64,000 nt of DNA from assembly GCF_033449965.1 (NCBI RefSeq), contig NZ_CP137761.1:2418001-2482000 (forward strand). Reading direction: 5' to 3'. Of the stretch, positions 29,152 to 38,609 are shown one piece after another (positions within the stretch are counted from its first letter, which is position 1; every line of letters starts with the position of its first letter). The notes beneath the pieces were generated by a model, which saw only the letters and a list, made by a program, of their open reading frames with translations, made no database searches and was not told the origin of the DNA. Origin of the DNA: Bacillus sp. T3 (GTDB lineage: Bacteria > Bacillota > Bacilli > Bacillales > Cytobacillaceae). A program made the translations under genes and the position numbers.

Positions 29152-30285
29152 TTATATATTTCTGTTCTGCTCCAATACTTCAAAAATGGTACTCGTTAAA
29201 CTTTGTGGACCTTCTGCATCAAGACCAACCTCCCAAAGCATCATCCCACCAAATCCGTGATCTAGAGCTAACTGAGTCTTTCGTTTCATGGTACTACCAC
29301 CATTAAAATAATAGGTTATACCATTTAGGACCATCATATCCTGGTTAGCGTTGTTTGGGTTGCTTTTGATAATGGTTTCATAAGAAACCTGTTTTTGTTT
29401 TGGATCCTCTGGTTGAGCATAAAAAGGTACACCTAATACCAGTTTTTCTTTTGATAAGTTTTGAGAATCAAATAATTGTGTCCAATAGCTTACGATTTTT
29501 TCAGTAAATGGGTACGGGGATAAATTAGCTCCATTATAGCCACCATCCCACTGACCATCATAGGCCATAATATTTACATGATCTACATATTGAAACATTG
29601 AAGGCTCATATTTCACAAATTGAGCTTCGGTAAGAGTCCCACCATGGATTTTTGCATGGACAGCGATTGAAAGCTCTTTTGCTGATGGATGAAGCACTTC
29701 TGATAATTCTTTGATAAAAAGAGTTAAGTTTTTGGCATCCTCAAGTGACCGTGGATGCTCGAAATCTACATCGATCCCATCTAAACCTTCACGTTCAGCG
29801 ATAGCGGAAAGTTCTGACACGAGCTTTGTGCGTGAAGTTGGATTTGATATCGCACTTTTAAAATAGCTATAGGATTCACCGCCACGGATATGATACCAGC
29901 CACCAACGGCGAGCATCACTTTTGTCCCGCTATTGTGAGCCAACGTTTTTACCATTTGTAAATTTTTTTGTGCATGATCGCCATTTAACAGGATTTCACC
30001 ATCGCTTGTTGGATGAGCAAAAGAAAAGATCACATGAGTTAATTTCGAATATTCAATAACATTTGGATCACGGAAATCCTGAACATAGCCAATCAATACA
30101 GATTGTTGGTTCTCAGTCCATTTAGGCAGCTGCTTTTGCTCAAGTTTTTTGACAGAAACTGGTGTAGGAGTTGATGTACGGGATGCCTTATTTTGAGAAT
30201 CAGTTGAGAATAGTTTTCCTGCTAGAAACCCACTTGAAAAAACGAGAAGGAATAGAAGAACCGTAAGGAGAGTCCATTTTTTCAT
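29152..30285 (-). CDS. GH18-family glycosidase with N-terminal membrane anchor
   Basis: The 377-residue product starts with a hydrophobic segment (TLLTVLLFLLVFSSGFLAG) that is either a signal or an anchor. The rest is a TIM-barrel of the chitinase type: the catalytic DxxDxDxE motif is DGIDVDFE, preceded by KVMLAVGGW and followed by VNIMAYDG and MMLWEVG. Bacillus proteins of this type (YvbX, YkvQ, YdhD) act on spore or cell wall glycans such as peptidoglycan; a chitinase role is also possible. There is no LysM module. Confidence 0.85.
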   Translation of the reverse strand: MKKWTLLTVLLFLLVFSSGFLAGKLFSTDSQNKASRTSTPTPVSVKKLEQKQLPKWTENQQSVLIGYVQDFRDPNVIEYSKLTHVIFSFAHPTSDGEILLNGDHAQKNLQMVKTLAHNSGTKVMLAVGGWYHIRGGESYSYFKSAISNPTSRTKLVSELSAIAEREGLDGIDVDFEHPRSLEDAKNLTLFIKELSEVLHPSAKELSIAVHAKIHGGTLTEAQFVKYEPSMFQYVDHVNIMAYDGQWDGGYNGANLSPYPFTEKIVSYWTQLFDSQNLSKEKLVLGVPFYAQPEDPKQKQVSYETIIKSNPNNANQDMMVLNGITYYFNGGSTMKRKTQLALDHGFGGMMLWEVGLDAEGPQSLTSTIFEVLEQNRNI

Positions 30286-30427
30286 AAATATTAACCTCCC
30301 TAAGTTTAATTCACCTTAGAAAGTGTAACAGAAATAATGTATTGTGGGGATTGGTAAAATACCCCTTTTCATATTTTTGAAGAGTTTTAGATGGAGGGCT
30401 TTGCAATTTGCGGATTGTCTTACAGCA

Positions 30428-31099
30428 TTAGCGCAAATATTTATTTTCTAATGCTTTTTTGATTTGCTCTGGCATAATCGCAGGCATGTTAGGTGGCTTT
30501 GGCCAATGCATTCCTGTCGGGTACATTAAATTAGCTGGTGATACATTATGTGCTAAATCGCCTAAAATTGGATTAGGATCTGCATAGTCTCCATAGCGAT
30601 TGTTATTAAATAGGAAATGACCTAATTCATGAGCAAGGATAAAGTCATTCAATCTTGCACCATTTGATAAAATAATGATTGGATAGTCAATATACGTAAT
30701 GGCGAGAACTCGTGCGCCATCCTGTTGCATACTGCCGATTCGTTCACCATTCATATAATAAAGATAAACATCGGCCTCTGCACAAAACTTTTTAGCTAAC
30801 GTTAACAAAAGCTTGCCATTTTTATCAAGCTTGCGTTGCTTCATCGCGATCTTCTCAGAATTCACATCGATTCCATTAATCCGTTGCTCAAATATGATCG
30901 TTTTCAGTAAATTGAACTTTATGCCTAGCTGCTTGCCGTCTATTTTTTTATTCCATATCGAATTTGCGCAGGCTATTTCTCTTTTTATCCGGATTGGTGT
31001 ACTATTTTTTGCAGGATTGGATTCAACCTGAGCTCCAGGAAATACTAACGCACATACATTTAGTGTTCCACTAAATCGTGTTTCACGATTCTTCTTCAT
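30428..31099 (-). CDS. Putative zinc metalloprotease-like protein
   Basis: About 223 residues from ATG 31099 (the frame is open to 31150). The zinc-binding motif AHELGHFLF is near the C-terminus, followed by DLAHNVSPANLMYPTG. The later His and the Met in NLMYP resemble the third ligand and Met-turn of metzincins. However, the spacing between HELGH and that His is longer than in classical metzincins. No signal peptide is obvious, and the N-terminus (FSGTLNVCALVFPGAQ) is not recognisable. Activity is unproven. Confidence 0.55.
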   Translation of the reverse strand: MKKNRETRFSGTLNVCALVFPGAQVESNPAKNSTPIRIKREIACANSIWNKKIDGKQLGIKFNLLKTIIFEQRINGIDVNSEKIAMKQRKLDKNGKLLLTLAKKFCAEADVYLYYMNGERIGSMQQDGARVLAITYIDYPIIILSNGARLNDFILAHELGHFLFNNNRYGDYADPNPILGDLAHNVSPANLMYPTGMHWPKPPNMPAIMPEQIKKALENKYLR

Positions 31100-31293
31100 T
31101 ATCGACCACACTTTCACTTGTATTTCTATTTTTATATGAAAAATTATCAAAGTGGTGTGGACAAACTCACTACGATGTGGAAGTATAATTTAATGAAGTG
31201 AGTACTACTATCATTGTGTTAAATTCTTTATCACTTGTGGTAGCTAATATAGGTAAATATAATGAGTAAAAAGTCGAAAGGGTGGACGTTGCA

Positions 31294-32217
31294 TTGAAAT
31301 TGTATAATTCAGTGTTGGACTTAATCGGAAATACACCGATTGTCAAAATAAATAAATTACCATACTCAAATGGGGCAGAAGTATTCATAAAATTGGAGTC
31401 ATTTAATCCAGGTGGAAGTGTTAAGGATCGTGCTTCCATTAACATGATCGAACGGGCTGAAGCAGAGGGAAAGCTCATTCCAGGTAGTAGCACCATCATT
31501 GAACCTACCTCAGGTAATACTGGTATCGGAATTGCGATGGTGGCAGCGGTAAAAGGTTATCCATGCATCATTACGATGCCTGATAACGCAACAGAAGAGC
31601 GGGTTAAAATATTAAAGGCGTACGGGGCGAAGGTTTATTTAACTCCCGCTAGTCAGAGAATGCAGGGAGCAATTGATAAAGCAAACAGCTTGAAAGATAG
31701 CATTCCGAACAGTTTTATTCCAATGCAGTTTGAAAATCCGGCCAATGCTGATGCACATCGTCACACAACCGCCGTCGAAATTCTTGAAGCATTTGATGGT
31801 AAACTAGATGCACTTGTCTTAACAGCAGGAACCGGCGGGACTGTAACAGGTGTTGGAGAAGAACTAAAAAAACAAATACCAGAATTGAAAATATACGTGG
31901 TTGAACCATTCGGATCACCTGTTTTATCAGGAGGAAAACCAGGATCTCACAAGATTCCCGGAACAGGTCCTGGTTTTATTCCTAAAATATTAAACCGTGA
32001 CATATACGATGAGATTCTTCATATAAAAGATGAAGATGCACAGGTGATGGCCCGCCGATTGGCAGCAGAAGAAGGAATTTTTGTCGGTGCTTCTGGGGCA
32101 TCCTCAGCATACTTTGCGCTGGAGGTCGCTAAAAAGCTGCCGCAAACCGCAAGAGTCCTTTGCTTAGCACCTGATACTGGTGAGCGCTACCTATCATCAG
32201 ATTTATTCCCAAGCTAA
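31294..32217 (+). CDS. cysK: Cysteine synthase A
   Basis: O-acetylserine sulfhydrylase, about 308 residues, PLP-dependent. The PLP lysine lies in GGSVKDRASINM, the substrate loop is PTSGNTGIG, and the phosphate loop is TAGTGGTVTG. I use TTG 31294 (KLYNSVLDLIGNTP), the normal CysK start, with AAAGGGTGG upstream; the frame is open from 31282. It completes cysteine synthesis from O-acetylserine and sulfide. No S-box or CymR site was recognised. Confidence 0.95.
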   Translation: MKLYNSVLDLIGNTPIVKINKLPYSNGAEVFIKLESFNPGGSVKDRASINMIERAEAEGKLIPGSSTIIEPTSGNTGIGIAMVAAVKGYPCIITMPDNATEERVKILKAYGAKVYLTPASQRMQGAIDKANSLKDSIPNSFIPMQFENPANADAHRHTTAVEILEAFDGKLDALVLTAGTGGTVTGVGEELKKQIPELKIYVVEPFGSPVLSGGKPGSHKIPGTGPGFIPKILNRDIYDEILHIKDEDAQVMARRLAAEEGIFVGASGASSAYFALEVAKKLPQTARVLCLAPDTGERYLSSDLFPS

Positions 32218-32223
32218 ACGAGT

Positions 32224-32640
32224 TTATTTTCGTTTCGTTTGAATATTTATTTTCGGTGAGGCTGGTCTCGAAAGGGCTTGGTTGATCAAATCTTGGTCAA
32301 TTAAGCCTTTACTTATTAACTTTTCCAAATCAACGGTTAGGTTAGCACTTTCCATATGGAGATTCTCGATTGTAATCTGGTCGATTGTCATTTTAGAGGG
32401 AACCTGCTGTTGGCTACCTGACTTTAGCTCTTTAATTTCGATCGATTGTTTTAGATCGATTAATTCATTTTCCAGGATATCTAACCTATTTTGCAATTTA
32501 GAATGGTCCTCACCTGTTTTTTCCAAAACAAGGGAGAGGATTTTGCTTACAAATTTGTTTAATAGAAATGCAGGAATCATCCAATCACACACTAACATTT
32601 TGTAGTAAAATTCACTTAATGGTACAATATGCAGCAGCAA
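32224..32640 (-). CDS. Hypothetical coiled-coil protein
   Basis: Up to 138 residues; the start is uncertain (ATG 32640, or a Met at 32598 or 32580). It has a hydrophobic start, a coiled coil (HSKLQNRLDILENELIDLKQ) and a beta-like stretch (MTIDQITIENLHMESANL). It converges on cysK, with only a few bases between stops. I do not recognise the family; the pattern of coiled coil plus beta repeat recalls small spore germination proteins such as GerPC, but that is a weak resemblance. Confidence 0.45.
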   Translation of the reverse strand: MLLHIVPLSEFYYKMLVCDWMIPAFLLNKFVSKILSLVLEKTGEDHSKLQNRLDILENELIDLKQSIEIKELKSGSQQQVPSKMTIDQITIENLHMESANLTVDLEKLISKGLIDQDLINQALSRPASPKINIQTKRK

Positions 32641-32796
32641 ATCAAGAGGTTCATTGTGTTTTGATTAAATATCATCAGTTGTCTAGCAATCTACGCCAAA
32701 ATCTGCTAAAATATTATGAAATTTCTTTTTATCGAAATATTAATTAATGGTAAACTGATAACATCACATTTCAAAAAAAGAGAGGCATACTAGAAC

Positions 32797-33590
32797 ATGA
32801 TTAAAGCTATTTTTTTCGACTTAGATGATACATTGCTGTGGGATCAAAAGAGTATTAAGGATGCATTTATTGCTACATGCAAGATTGCTGAAGAACGATA
32901 CAATTTAAATCCAGACCAATTTGAAGAGGCCGTTCGGGATGCAGCTCGCGAATTATATTCTTCCTATGAAACCTATGGATTTACCCAAATGATTGGCATT
33001 AATCCTTTTGAAGGACTTTGGGGTAATTTTTTAGATGAACAAGAGGATTTTAAAAAAATGGCGGCGATTGTGCCAACCTACCGTAAAGATGCCTGGACAA
33101 TTGGTTTGAAGAAAATGGGAATTGATGACCCTGAATTCGGTCATGAACTAGCTGAACGATTCCCAGAAGAACGCCGCAAAACTCCTTATGTTTATGAAGA
33201 AACATTTAAAATTTTGGATGAGTTAAAGGGAAATTACGGTTTATTAATGTTAACGAATGGTTCTCCGGATTTACAAAATACAAAGCTATCGATAACACCT
33301 GAGCTTGTTCCGTATTTTGATAAAATTCTCATTTCTGGTGATTTCGGAAGAGGAAGCCTGACCCAACTATTTTTGAGCATGCCTTAAAATTGATGAATGT
33401 GCAAAAAGATGAAGTATTAATGGTCGGGGATAATCTCATGACAGATATACTTGGTGCTAACAAAGTGGGCATCAAATCTGTTTGGATTAATCGCCACGAT
33501 AAAGAGCGGAATGAAGTGATTCCAACCTATGAAATCAGCCATCTGGACGAGCTGTTTCAAATATTAGAGGATCTTAAAGTAAAAGCATAG
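32797..33590 (+). CDS. HAD-superfamily hydrolase, frameshifted
   Basis: About 264 residues when two frames are joined. The nucleophile motif FFDLDDTLLWD is at the start, LMLTNGSPD holds motif II, and MVGDNLMTDILGANKVG holds motif IV. The break at 33352-33358 lacks one A; repair gives GRGKPDPTIFEHALKLM, supplying the motif III lysine. It resembles B. subtilis YsaA-like phosphatases acting on small phosphorylated metabolites. Its substrate is unknown. It is preceded by a separate AGAGAGG ribosome site. Confidence 0.85.
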
Positions 33591-33603
33591 GGATGAATAG
33601 AGG

Positions 33604-33650
33604 AAAAGGATTGCAGACATGCCAGGATTTGGGTGTTTAGCAGTCCTTTT
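33604..33650 (+). terminator. Terminator after the HAD gene
   Basis: AAAGGATTGC / GCAGTCCTTT stem with a long loop followed by TTTATTT. Confidence 0.6.
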
Positions 33651-33906
33651 TATTTATTGGGGTTATCAAGTTTTATCACAATACCTTAACTGCTATATTT
33701 GATTTTTTAAAAGAAGTATTTAGGGTATGTTTGTACCCTAAACAAATATTAATAGATTTTTACATTACAGCTAAGGTGATTGTAGAATAAGACAAAAAAT
33801 AACACAATACGCTTACTGATGAAAGAATATTCATTTAATTTCGATAAATCTAACAGGAAAATCAGAACATATACTCGAATACTATCCTTATAGCAATTAA
33901 AGGAGG
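33651..33906. other. AT-rich intergenic region
   Basis: No gene seen. It contains a short inverted repeat, TTTAGGGT / ACCCTAAA, around 33719-33744 with an 8-base loop, which could be an operator. No T tract follows it. Confidence 0.4.
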
Positions 33907-33915
33907 TTGGTTCGG

Positions 33916-34774
33916 GTGCCTTACGGATTTATAAGTCATATAGAAAATAAGGGCTATAGTTCAGAAACAATTAAAAGCTATGAAAAAGTCATTGGGCAAT
34001 TTTTCTATTACATCAAGAATACATATCCTGATAACAAGGAACCGTTTCAAATTTCTCCTTTAGATATCAAGAATTATTTAGAGGAACAGCTCGAAAAAGG
34101 TAAAAGCATTACAACGATCAATAAAGAATTGGCGATTATAAAAACGATGTTTAACTATTTTTGGGAAATTGATAGAGTCCCAGTGGATCCAGCTGTAAAG
34201 ATAAAGCGGTACAAAAAACATGAAAAGCTCAAACTTGATCTAAGCTACGGTCAAATTACCGAGCTTTTACATCGTACACTCCATCACGATGAATACTCAT
34301 CTCTTCGAAAAGCGATTTTTTTGTTGGCAGCAAAAGGACTAAAAACTGCAGATTTTCGTTTTAAAAAAGAGGATGTATCGGTTTTACATGACACCAGGTT
34401 CAGTGGAAATCCTGTTAAAAAACCGCACGATTACTTTAGAGGGGATCGAAGCCGACAGCTTCTTAGAGTACTTTCATGAGTGTTTAACGAATAATAGTGA
34501 TTATGTGTTTGTTACCACCCCGCGTGGGGCAGAGAAGGGTGGGCCGATACAGGTCATGTCAATCCTCATTCATTTACGAGCTATTTCGAATGATTTTCTG
34601 GGTGACAGAGTCCCGCTAACCCTTATTGCAATGAGGCGTGCAATGGCATATGAGCTATACCAAAAAAAATACTCGATTCAAATGATTGCCCGTGAGCTTG
34701 GAATTGAGGAGAATTCAGCGTCTAATTATTTAAAAAATATAACCGAAGCATTATATCTTCAAAAATTATTATAA
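33916..34774 (+). CDS. Tyrosine recombinase-like protein, frameshifted, catalytic residues altered
   Basis: Joined frames give about 285 residues. The N-terminal SAM-like core-binding domain (YSSETIKSYEKVIGQFFYY) and a catalytic-domain-like half follow XerC/XerD order. The first catalytic Arg (normally GLR) is Lys (AAKGLKTADF), the HxxR box reads IAMRRAMA and the LGH box reads LGIEEN. The final Tyr (SASNYLKN) seems kept. An extra base in CCAGG at 34394-34398 breaks the frame; repair gives HDTGSVEILLKNRT. GTG 33916 follows AAAGGAGG. It is probably a DNA-binding or defunct recombinase rather than an active integrase. No attachment sites or phage genes are nearby. Confidence 0.7.
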
Positions 34775-34806
34775 TTCTGTTTTTAAGAAAGGTAGATTTT
34801 AAAGCG

Positions 34807-35583
34807 ATGAGAGTTATATCCTTATGCCCGAGTAATACAGAAATCATGGAGTTTCTAGGGTTAACACAATGGTTAGTTGGCGTTGATGATTATTCTGACT
34901 GGCCAGAGTCAATTGTTAACCTGCCTAAATTAGGTCCTGATTTATCAATTGATATCGATCTTGTTGAAAAATTAGAGCCTGATCTTGTGCTAGCTTCATT
35001 AAGTGTCCCAGGTATGGAGAAAAATGTTGAAGCTTTAGAGGAGCGTGAAATTCCACATATCATTCTTAATCCAAATGGATTATTGGATATTGAACAGGAT
35101 TTAATCACCACGGCAAATGCTTTAGGTAGACCCGAGCTTGGTTTAGTAGCAGCGAATGCTTTTCGTGGTCGACTTGAAGCAATAAAACAAAAATATTCAA
35201 CTGTACAGTACCGCCCTAAATTATATTGGGAATGGTGGCCAAAGCCGATTTTTACCCCAGGGAAACTTAACTGGTTAACTGAGCTCTCGGAGGCTGCAGG
35301 GGCGATTAATGTTTTTGAAAACGTGGATGCAGCAAGTGTTCAACGCGATTGGGAGGAGGTAGTAGCTCGTAAGCCTGATTACATTTGCCTCGCTTGGGTA
35401 GGGGTTCGCAAAGAAAAGGTTCAAAAAAGTGTTGTATTGAAACGTCCGGGATATGAGAATCTACAACTTGAAAATGAGGATAAAATTCTTATTTTAGAAG
35501 AAGAATTGTTTTGTCGTCCTTCGCCAAGATTACTCGAAGGTCTAGAAAAGTTAATTTCACTAATCCATCCTGACAATGAATAA
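34807..35583 (+). CDS. BtuF-like cobalamin/siderophore-binding protein without signal peptide
   Basis: 258 residues of the periplasmic-binding fold used for cobalamin or iron chelates (MRVISLCPSNTEIMEFLGL, then LEPDLVLASLSVPG). It starts directly with the first beta strand, so no signal peptide or lipobox exists and the protein should remain in the cytoplasm. No ABC permease lies beside it. Such solitary cytoplasmic versions are common in Bacillus and have no settled role. Confidence 0.75.
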   Translation: MRVISLCPSNTEIMEFLGLTQWLVGVDDYSDWPESIVNLPKLGPDLSIDIDLVEKLEPDLVLASLSVPGMEKNVEALEEREIPHIILNPNGLLDIEQDLITTANALGRPELGLVAANAFRGRLEAIKQKYSTVQYRPKLYWEWWPKPIFTPGKLNWLTELSEAAGAINVFENVDAASVQRDWEEVVARKPDYICLAWVGVRKEKVQKSVVLKRPGYENLQLENEDKILILEEELFCRPSPRLLEGLEKLISLIHPDNE

Positions 35584-35596
35584 CAAATTTACTATG

Positions 35597-35637
35597 AAGC
35601 ATGATTCTTACAACTAAATTGGGGATCATGCTTTTTG
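35597..35637 (+). terminator. Terminator
   Basis: AGCATGAT / ATCATGCT stem followed by TTTTTG. Confidence 0.75.
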
Positions 35638-35745
35638 CTGTCAAAAAATCACAAGAAGAAAACCCCCTGAACTAAATAAAATAGTGCTATAATAAATAAT
35701 TGTGTGCAAGAAAAGTTATGAGGTATATTTAGGAGATGGATTTAA

Positions 35746-36701
35746 TTGAAAAGTATTTTTCAACAAAAATGGGTGGTCATTGGACTAGCTATTTTCTGTT
35801 CGTTGCTGTGGGGCAGTGCATTTCCAGTTTTAAAAATTGGCTATGTCGAGCTGCAAATGGCAAAGGATGATACGATTGCCCAAATTGTATTTGCCGGGAT
35901 GCGTTTTTTTCTTGCAGGAGTCCTAATATTAGCATTTTTATTTATAACAAACCGGAAGCAGCTGTTTGTGAAGCGCTCCTCGATTGTTATATTGGTATTA
36001 TTTGGTGTTATACAAACTGCACTGCAATATTTTTTCTTTTATAATGGCTTAGCAAAGGTTTCTGGGATGCAGGGATCGATTCTGACTTCTAGTGGGACGT
36101 TTTTGGCTGTTTTTTTAGCCCACTTTTTCTATCAGGATGACAAATTAAATTGGAAAAAAGCGATTGGAATCTTAACAGGAATTGCAGGAATTATTGTTGC
36201 CAATTGGGGTAAAGACCTTCAGTTTACATTTCATTGGACCGGGAAGGTTATATAATCCTATCGGCTTTAACAAGTGCGATTACTACAATCATGGCTAAGG
36301 AATTAGCAAAAGAAATTCACCCGATAACACTAACCGGCTGGCAGTTAACGATTGGCGCTTCGTTGCTGTTGTTGATTGGAGTTCCACAGTTAGACGATCA
36401 TTCGCTCACGTTTACACCATTTGGCTGGGGATTACTACTATATGCTGCTTTGATTTCATCGGTTGCCTTTGCCTTGTGGTTTTCGATATTGAAGTACAAT
36501 AAGGCTGGGGAAATGAGCATCTATAATTTCTTAACACCAATTTTTGGAGCTTTTTTATCAGCGTTGTTTATTCCAGGGGAAAGAATGACGATTTTTATGT
36601 TTGTTGCGATGCTGTTAGTAGCAGCAGGAATCATCGTAATTAATTACCGTGGGAAAGAAAACAAGATTGAAATGCTTACCAAGTATAAGAACATAAGTTG
36701 A
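35746..36701 (+). CDS. EamA/DMT-family transporter, frameshifted
   Basis: About 318 residues with ten membrane helices in two EamA repeats. Repeat 1 begins IFCSLLWGSAFPVLKIGY; repeat 2 begins ILSALTSAITTIMAKELAKE. The break at 36241-36243 lacks one G; repair gives FHWTGEGYIILSALTSA. The TTG start has AGGAGATGG upstream. DMT transporters of this class export amino acids or other metabolites, and the substrate is unknown here. Confidence 0.85.
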
Positions 36702-36724
36702 TTTTCCGAAACATTAATAGTAGT

Positions 36725-36760
36725 AAAAAAAGCCATGATTTTAATCTTGGCTTTTTTTAC
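36725..36760 (+). terminator. Terminator
   Basis: AAAAAAGCCA / TGGCTTTTTT stem with T tract. Confidence 0.85.
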
Positions 36761-36914
36761 TATTTCTTTGTTAATAATGCACTACAAAAATACGTAACTA
36801 GAACAATACAACAACAATAGAAACAAGCACCAGATTATTTAATATTACTAATAGAATCTCTTTTATTCGCATATAAATGATTTGTATATTTGTGAATAGA
36901 AGGGAGTCATTATT

Positions 36915-38472
36915 TTGGAAATAACGTATTTAGGCCATGCTGGTTTTTGTGTTGAGACGGAGAAAACTATCATTATAATGGATCCCTGGCTTTCACCGAC
37001 GGGTGCTTTTGAAGGTTCCTGGTTCCAATTTCCGCAAAATCATCACCTTGCGGCCTATGTTCATGAGAAGTTAAATAATACAAATAAGGATCGCTATATT
37101 TATGTTAGCCATGAACATAAAGATCATTTTGATCTTAAATTTTTAAATAGTTTAGAAAATCGGGATTTTACACTAATTATTGCAAAATTTCGTAGAGCTG
37201 AATTACGTCGTATTTTTCATGATTATCATTGTAACAAAGTCATTAGTTGTGCCGATGGAGAAGAAGTTGTAATAAAAGACGGGTCTATAAAAGTGTACTT
37301 AATTGATACGGAAGTTAATCGCGACTCATCCATTTTAGTCAAAACAAATACAGGTTCTTTTCTTAATCTCAACGACTGTAAAATGATGGATAGGCTCGCT
37401 GAAATTATAAAAAACGAAGGGAAAGTCGATATATTTACCTCACAGTTTTCAGGGGCAATCTGGCATCCAACCTGCTATGATTATTCCAAAGAACAATATG
37501 GGAAAATTTCTAAAAAGAAGGTCCGCAGTAAGTTTGAAGCTGTTGCGAGGTCGATTGAAACAGTAAAACCTCGTTTATGGCTGCCATCCGCTGGGCCGCC
37601 GTGTTTCCTTGATCCAACTTTATTCCATTTGAATTTTGAACATATTAATATTTTCCCTCGTGCTCCTGAAGTGATTAGATTTTTAAAGAAACGATTAAAG
37701 ACAATGACAATCGAAACACCTAATATTATGCCTGGCGATATTTTAGATGTAAAATCAGGGAACTTCATCCATCTTTCAAAAATACGGGTTGATGAGGCCA
37801 ATGTGGAAAGCTACATAAAAGAATATGCAGCCAAGTTTGAAAGTTTTTTTGTAGCAAGGAAAAAAACTTATTCAACAATAGATCCCCAAGTCATATGGAG
37901 TAAGCTTCAAAAAGAATTGGAAGATAAATTAACACATTTACATTTGCATAAGCGAATAACCGTACCCCTTTATTTTTGTTTTAATGATCAGCCAGACAAA
38001 GTCCTGCGAGTTAATTTCCTAGAAAAAAAACTTGAATTTGTAAAAGATATTCAAGATAAACAATATTATTCTATCCGAATAAATTCCTGGGATATAGCCC
38101 GTATTTTTGACAATAAATTAACTTGGGAAGATTTTATGCTGTCTTTCCGGAATGAAATTAAATCGGGAGCCTGATATATTTCAAGCACTAATGCATGGAT
38201 TTTTAATAAATGAAGCAGAGGATATTAATCCATTTTGTGAAAAGGTATTAGCCAATGAATTCAATCAAGAACGTATAGTCGTTGAGGCAAATGGAACCCG
38301 TTATGCAATAAATCGCTATTGTCCACATGATGGAGGGGATCTTTCACAAGGATGGATTGCTGGTAAGCAGGTCATTTGTCCAAGGCATCGCTGGGTATTT
38401 GATTTAGAGAATTCTGGAAAATGCACGACGAATGATTGCAGCATCCATTCATTTCCTCTGGAAGATGATTAA
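36915..38472 (+). CDS. CMAH/NamH-like metallo-beta-lactamase-fold + Rieske monooxygenase (probable N-acetyl to N-glycolyl sugar hydroxylase), frameshifted
   Basis: Two overlapping frames join into about 518 residues. Residues 1-415 are a metallo-beta-lactamase-fold domain (ITYLGHAGF, DPWLSP, VSHEHKDHFD, with NLNDCKMMDRL and TSQFSGAIWHPT). The C-terminal 90 residues are a Rieske [2Fe-2S] domain with CPH...CPRH (NRYCPHDGG and VICPRHRW). Removing one A at 38151-38152 gives LSFRMKLNREPDI. This matches the vertebrate CMAH segment GFQTRLQRDPDIY and shows that this is one fused protein. CMAH hydroxylates the N-acetyl group of CMP-Neu5Ac; the mycobacterial NamH does so on UDP-MurNAc. The Rieske domain is C-terminal here, unlike vertebrate CMAH. 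Its sugar substrate is unknown, but the glycan genes next to it suggest an NDP-HexNAc. Confidence 0.82.
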
Positions 38473-38552
38473 AAAATCGTACAATATTTTTTCCTCCCTG
38501 GTTAATTAGGCTTAAGGTTAATTGTTAACATGTATATTTACGAATTCAAAAC

Positions 38553-38603
38553 AATTAAGCAGCCTACTCTCCTTAAGAATAAGGAGAGACGGCTGCTTAA
38601 ATT
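38553..38603. terminator. Bidirectional terminator
   Basis: TTAAGCAGCC / GGCTGCTTAA with an inner CTCCTT / AAGGAG stem, between converging genes. Confidence 0.85.
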
Positions 38604-38609
38604 TACCTA

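Noticed and set aside
33719..33744. TTTAGGGT/ACCCTAAA hairpin as terminator
   Set aside because: No T tract follows on either strand; at most a weak operator.
33916..34774. Integrase of a prophage or integrative element
   Set aside because: No attachment repeats, phage or conjugation genes flank it, and catalytic residues are altered.
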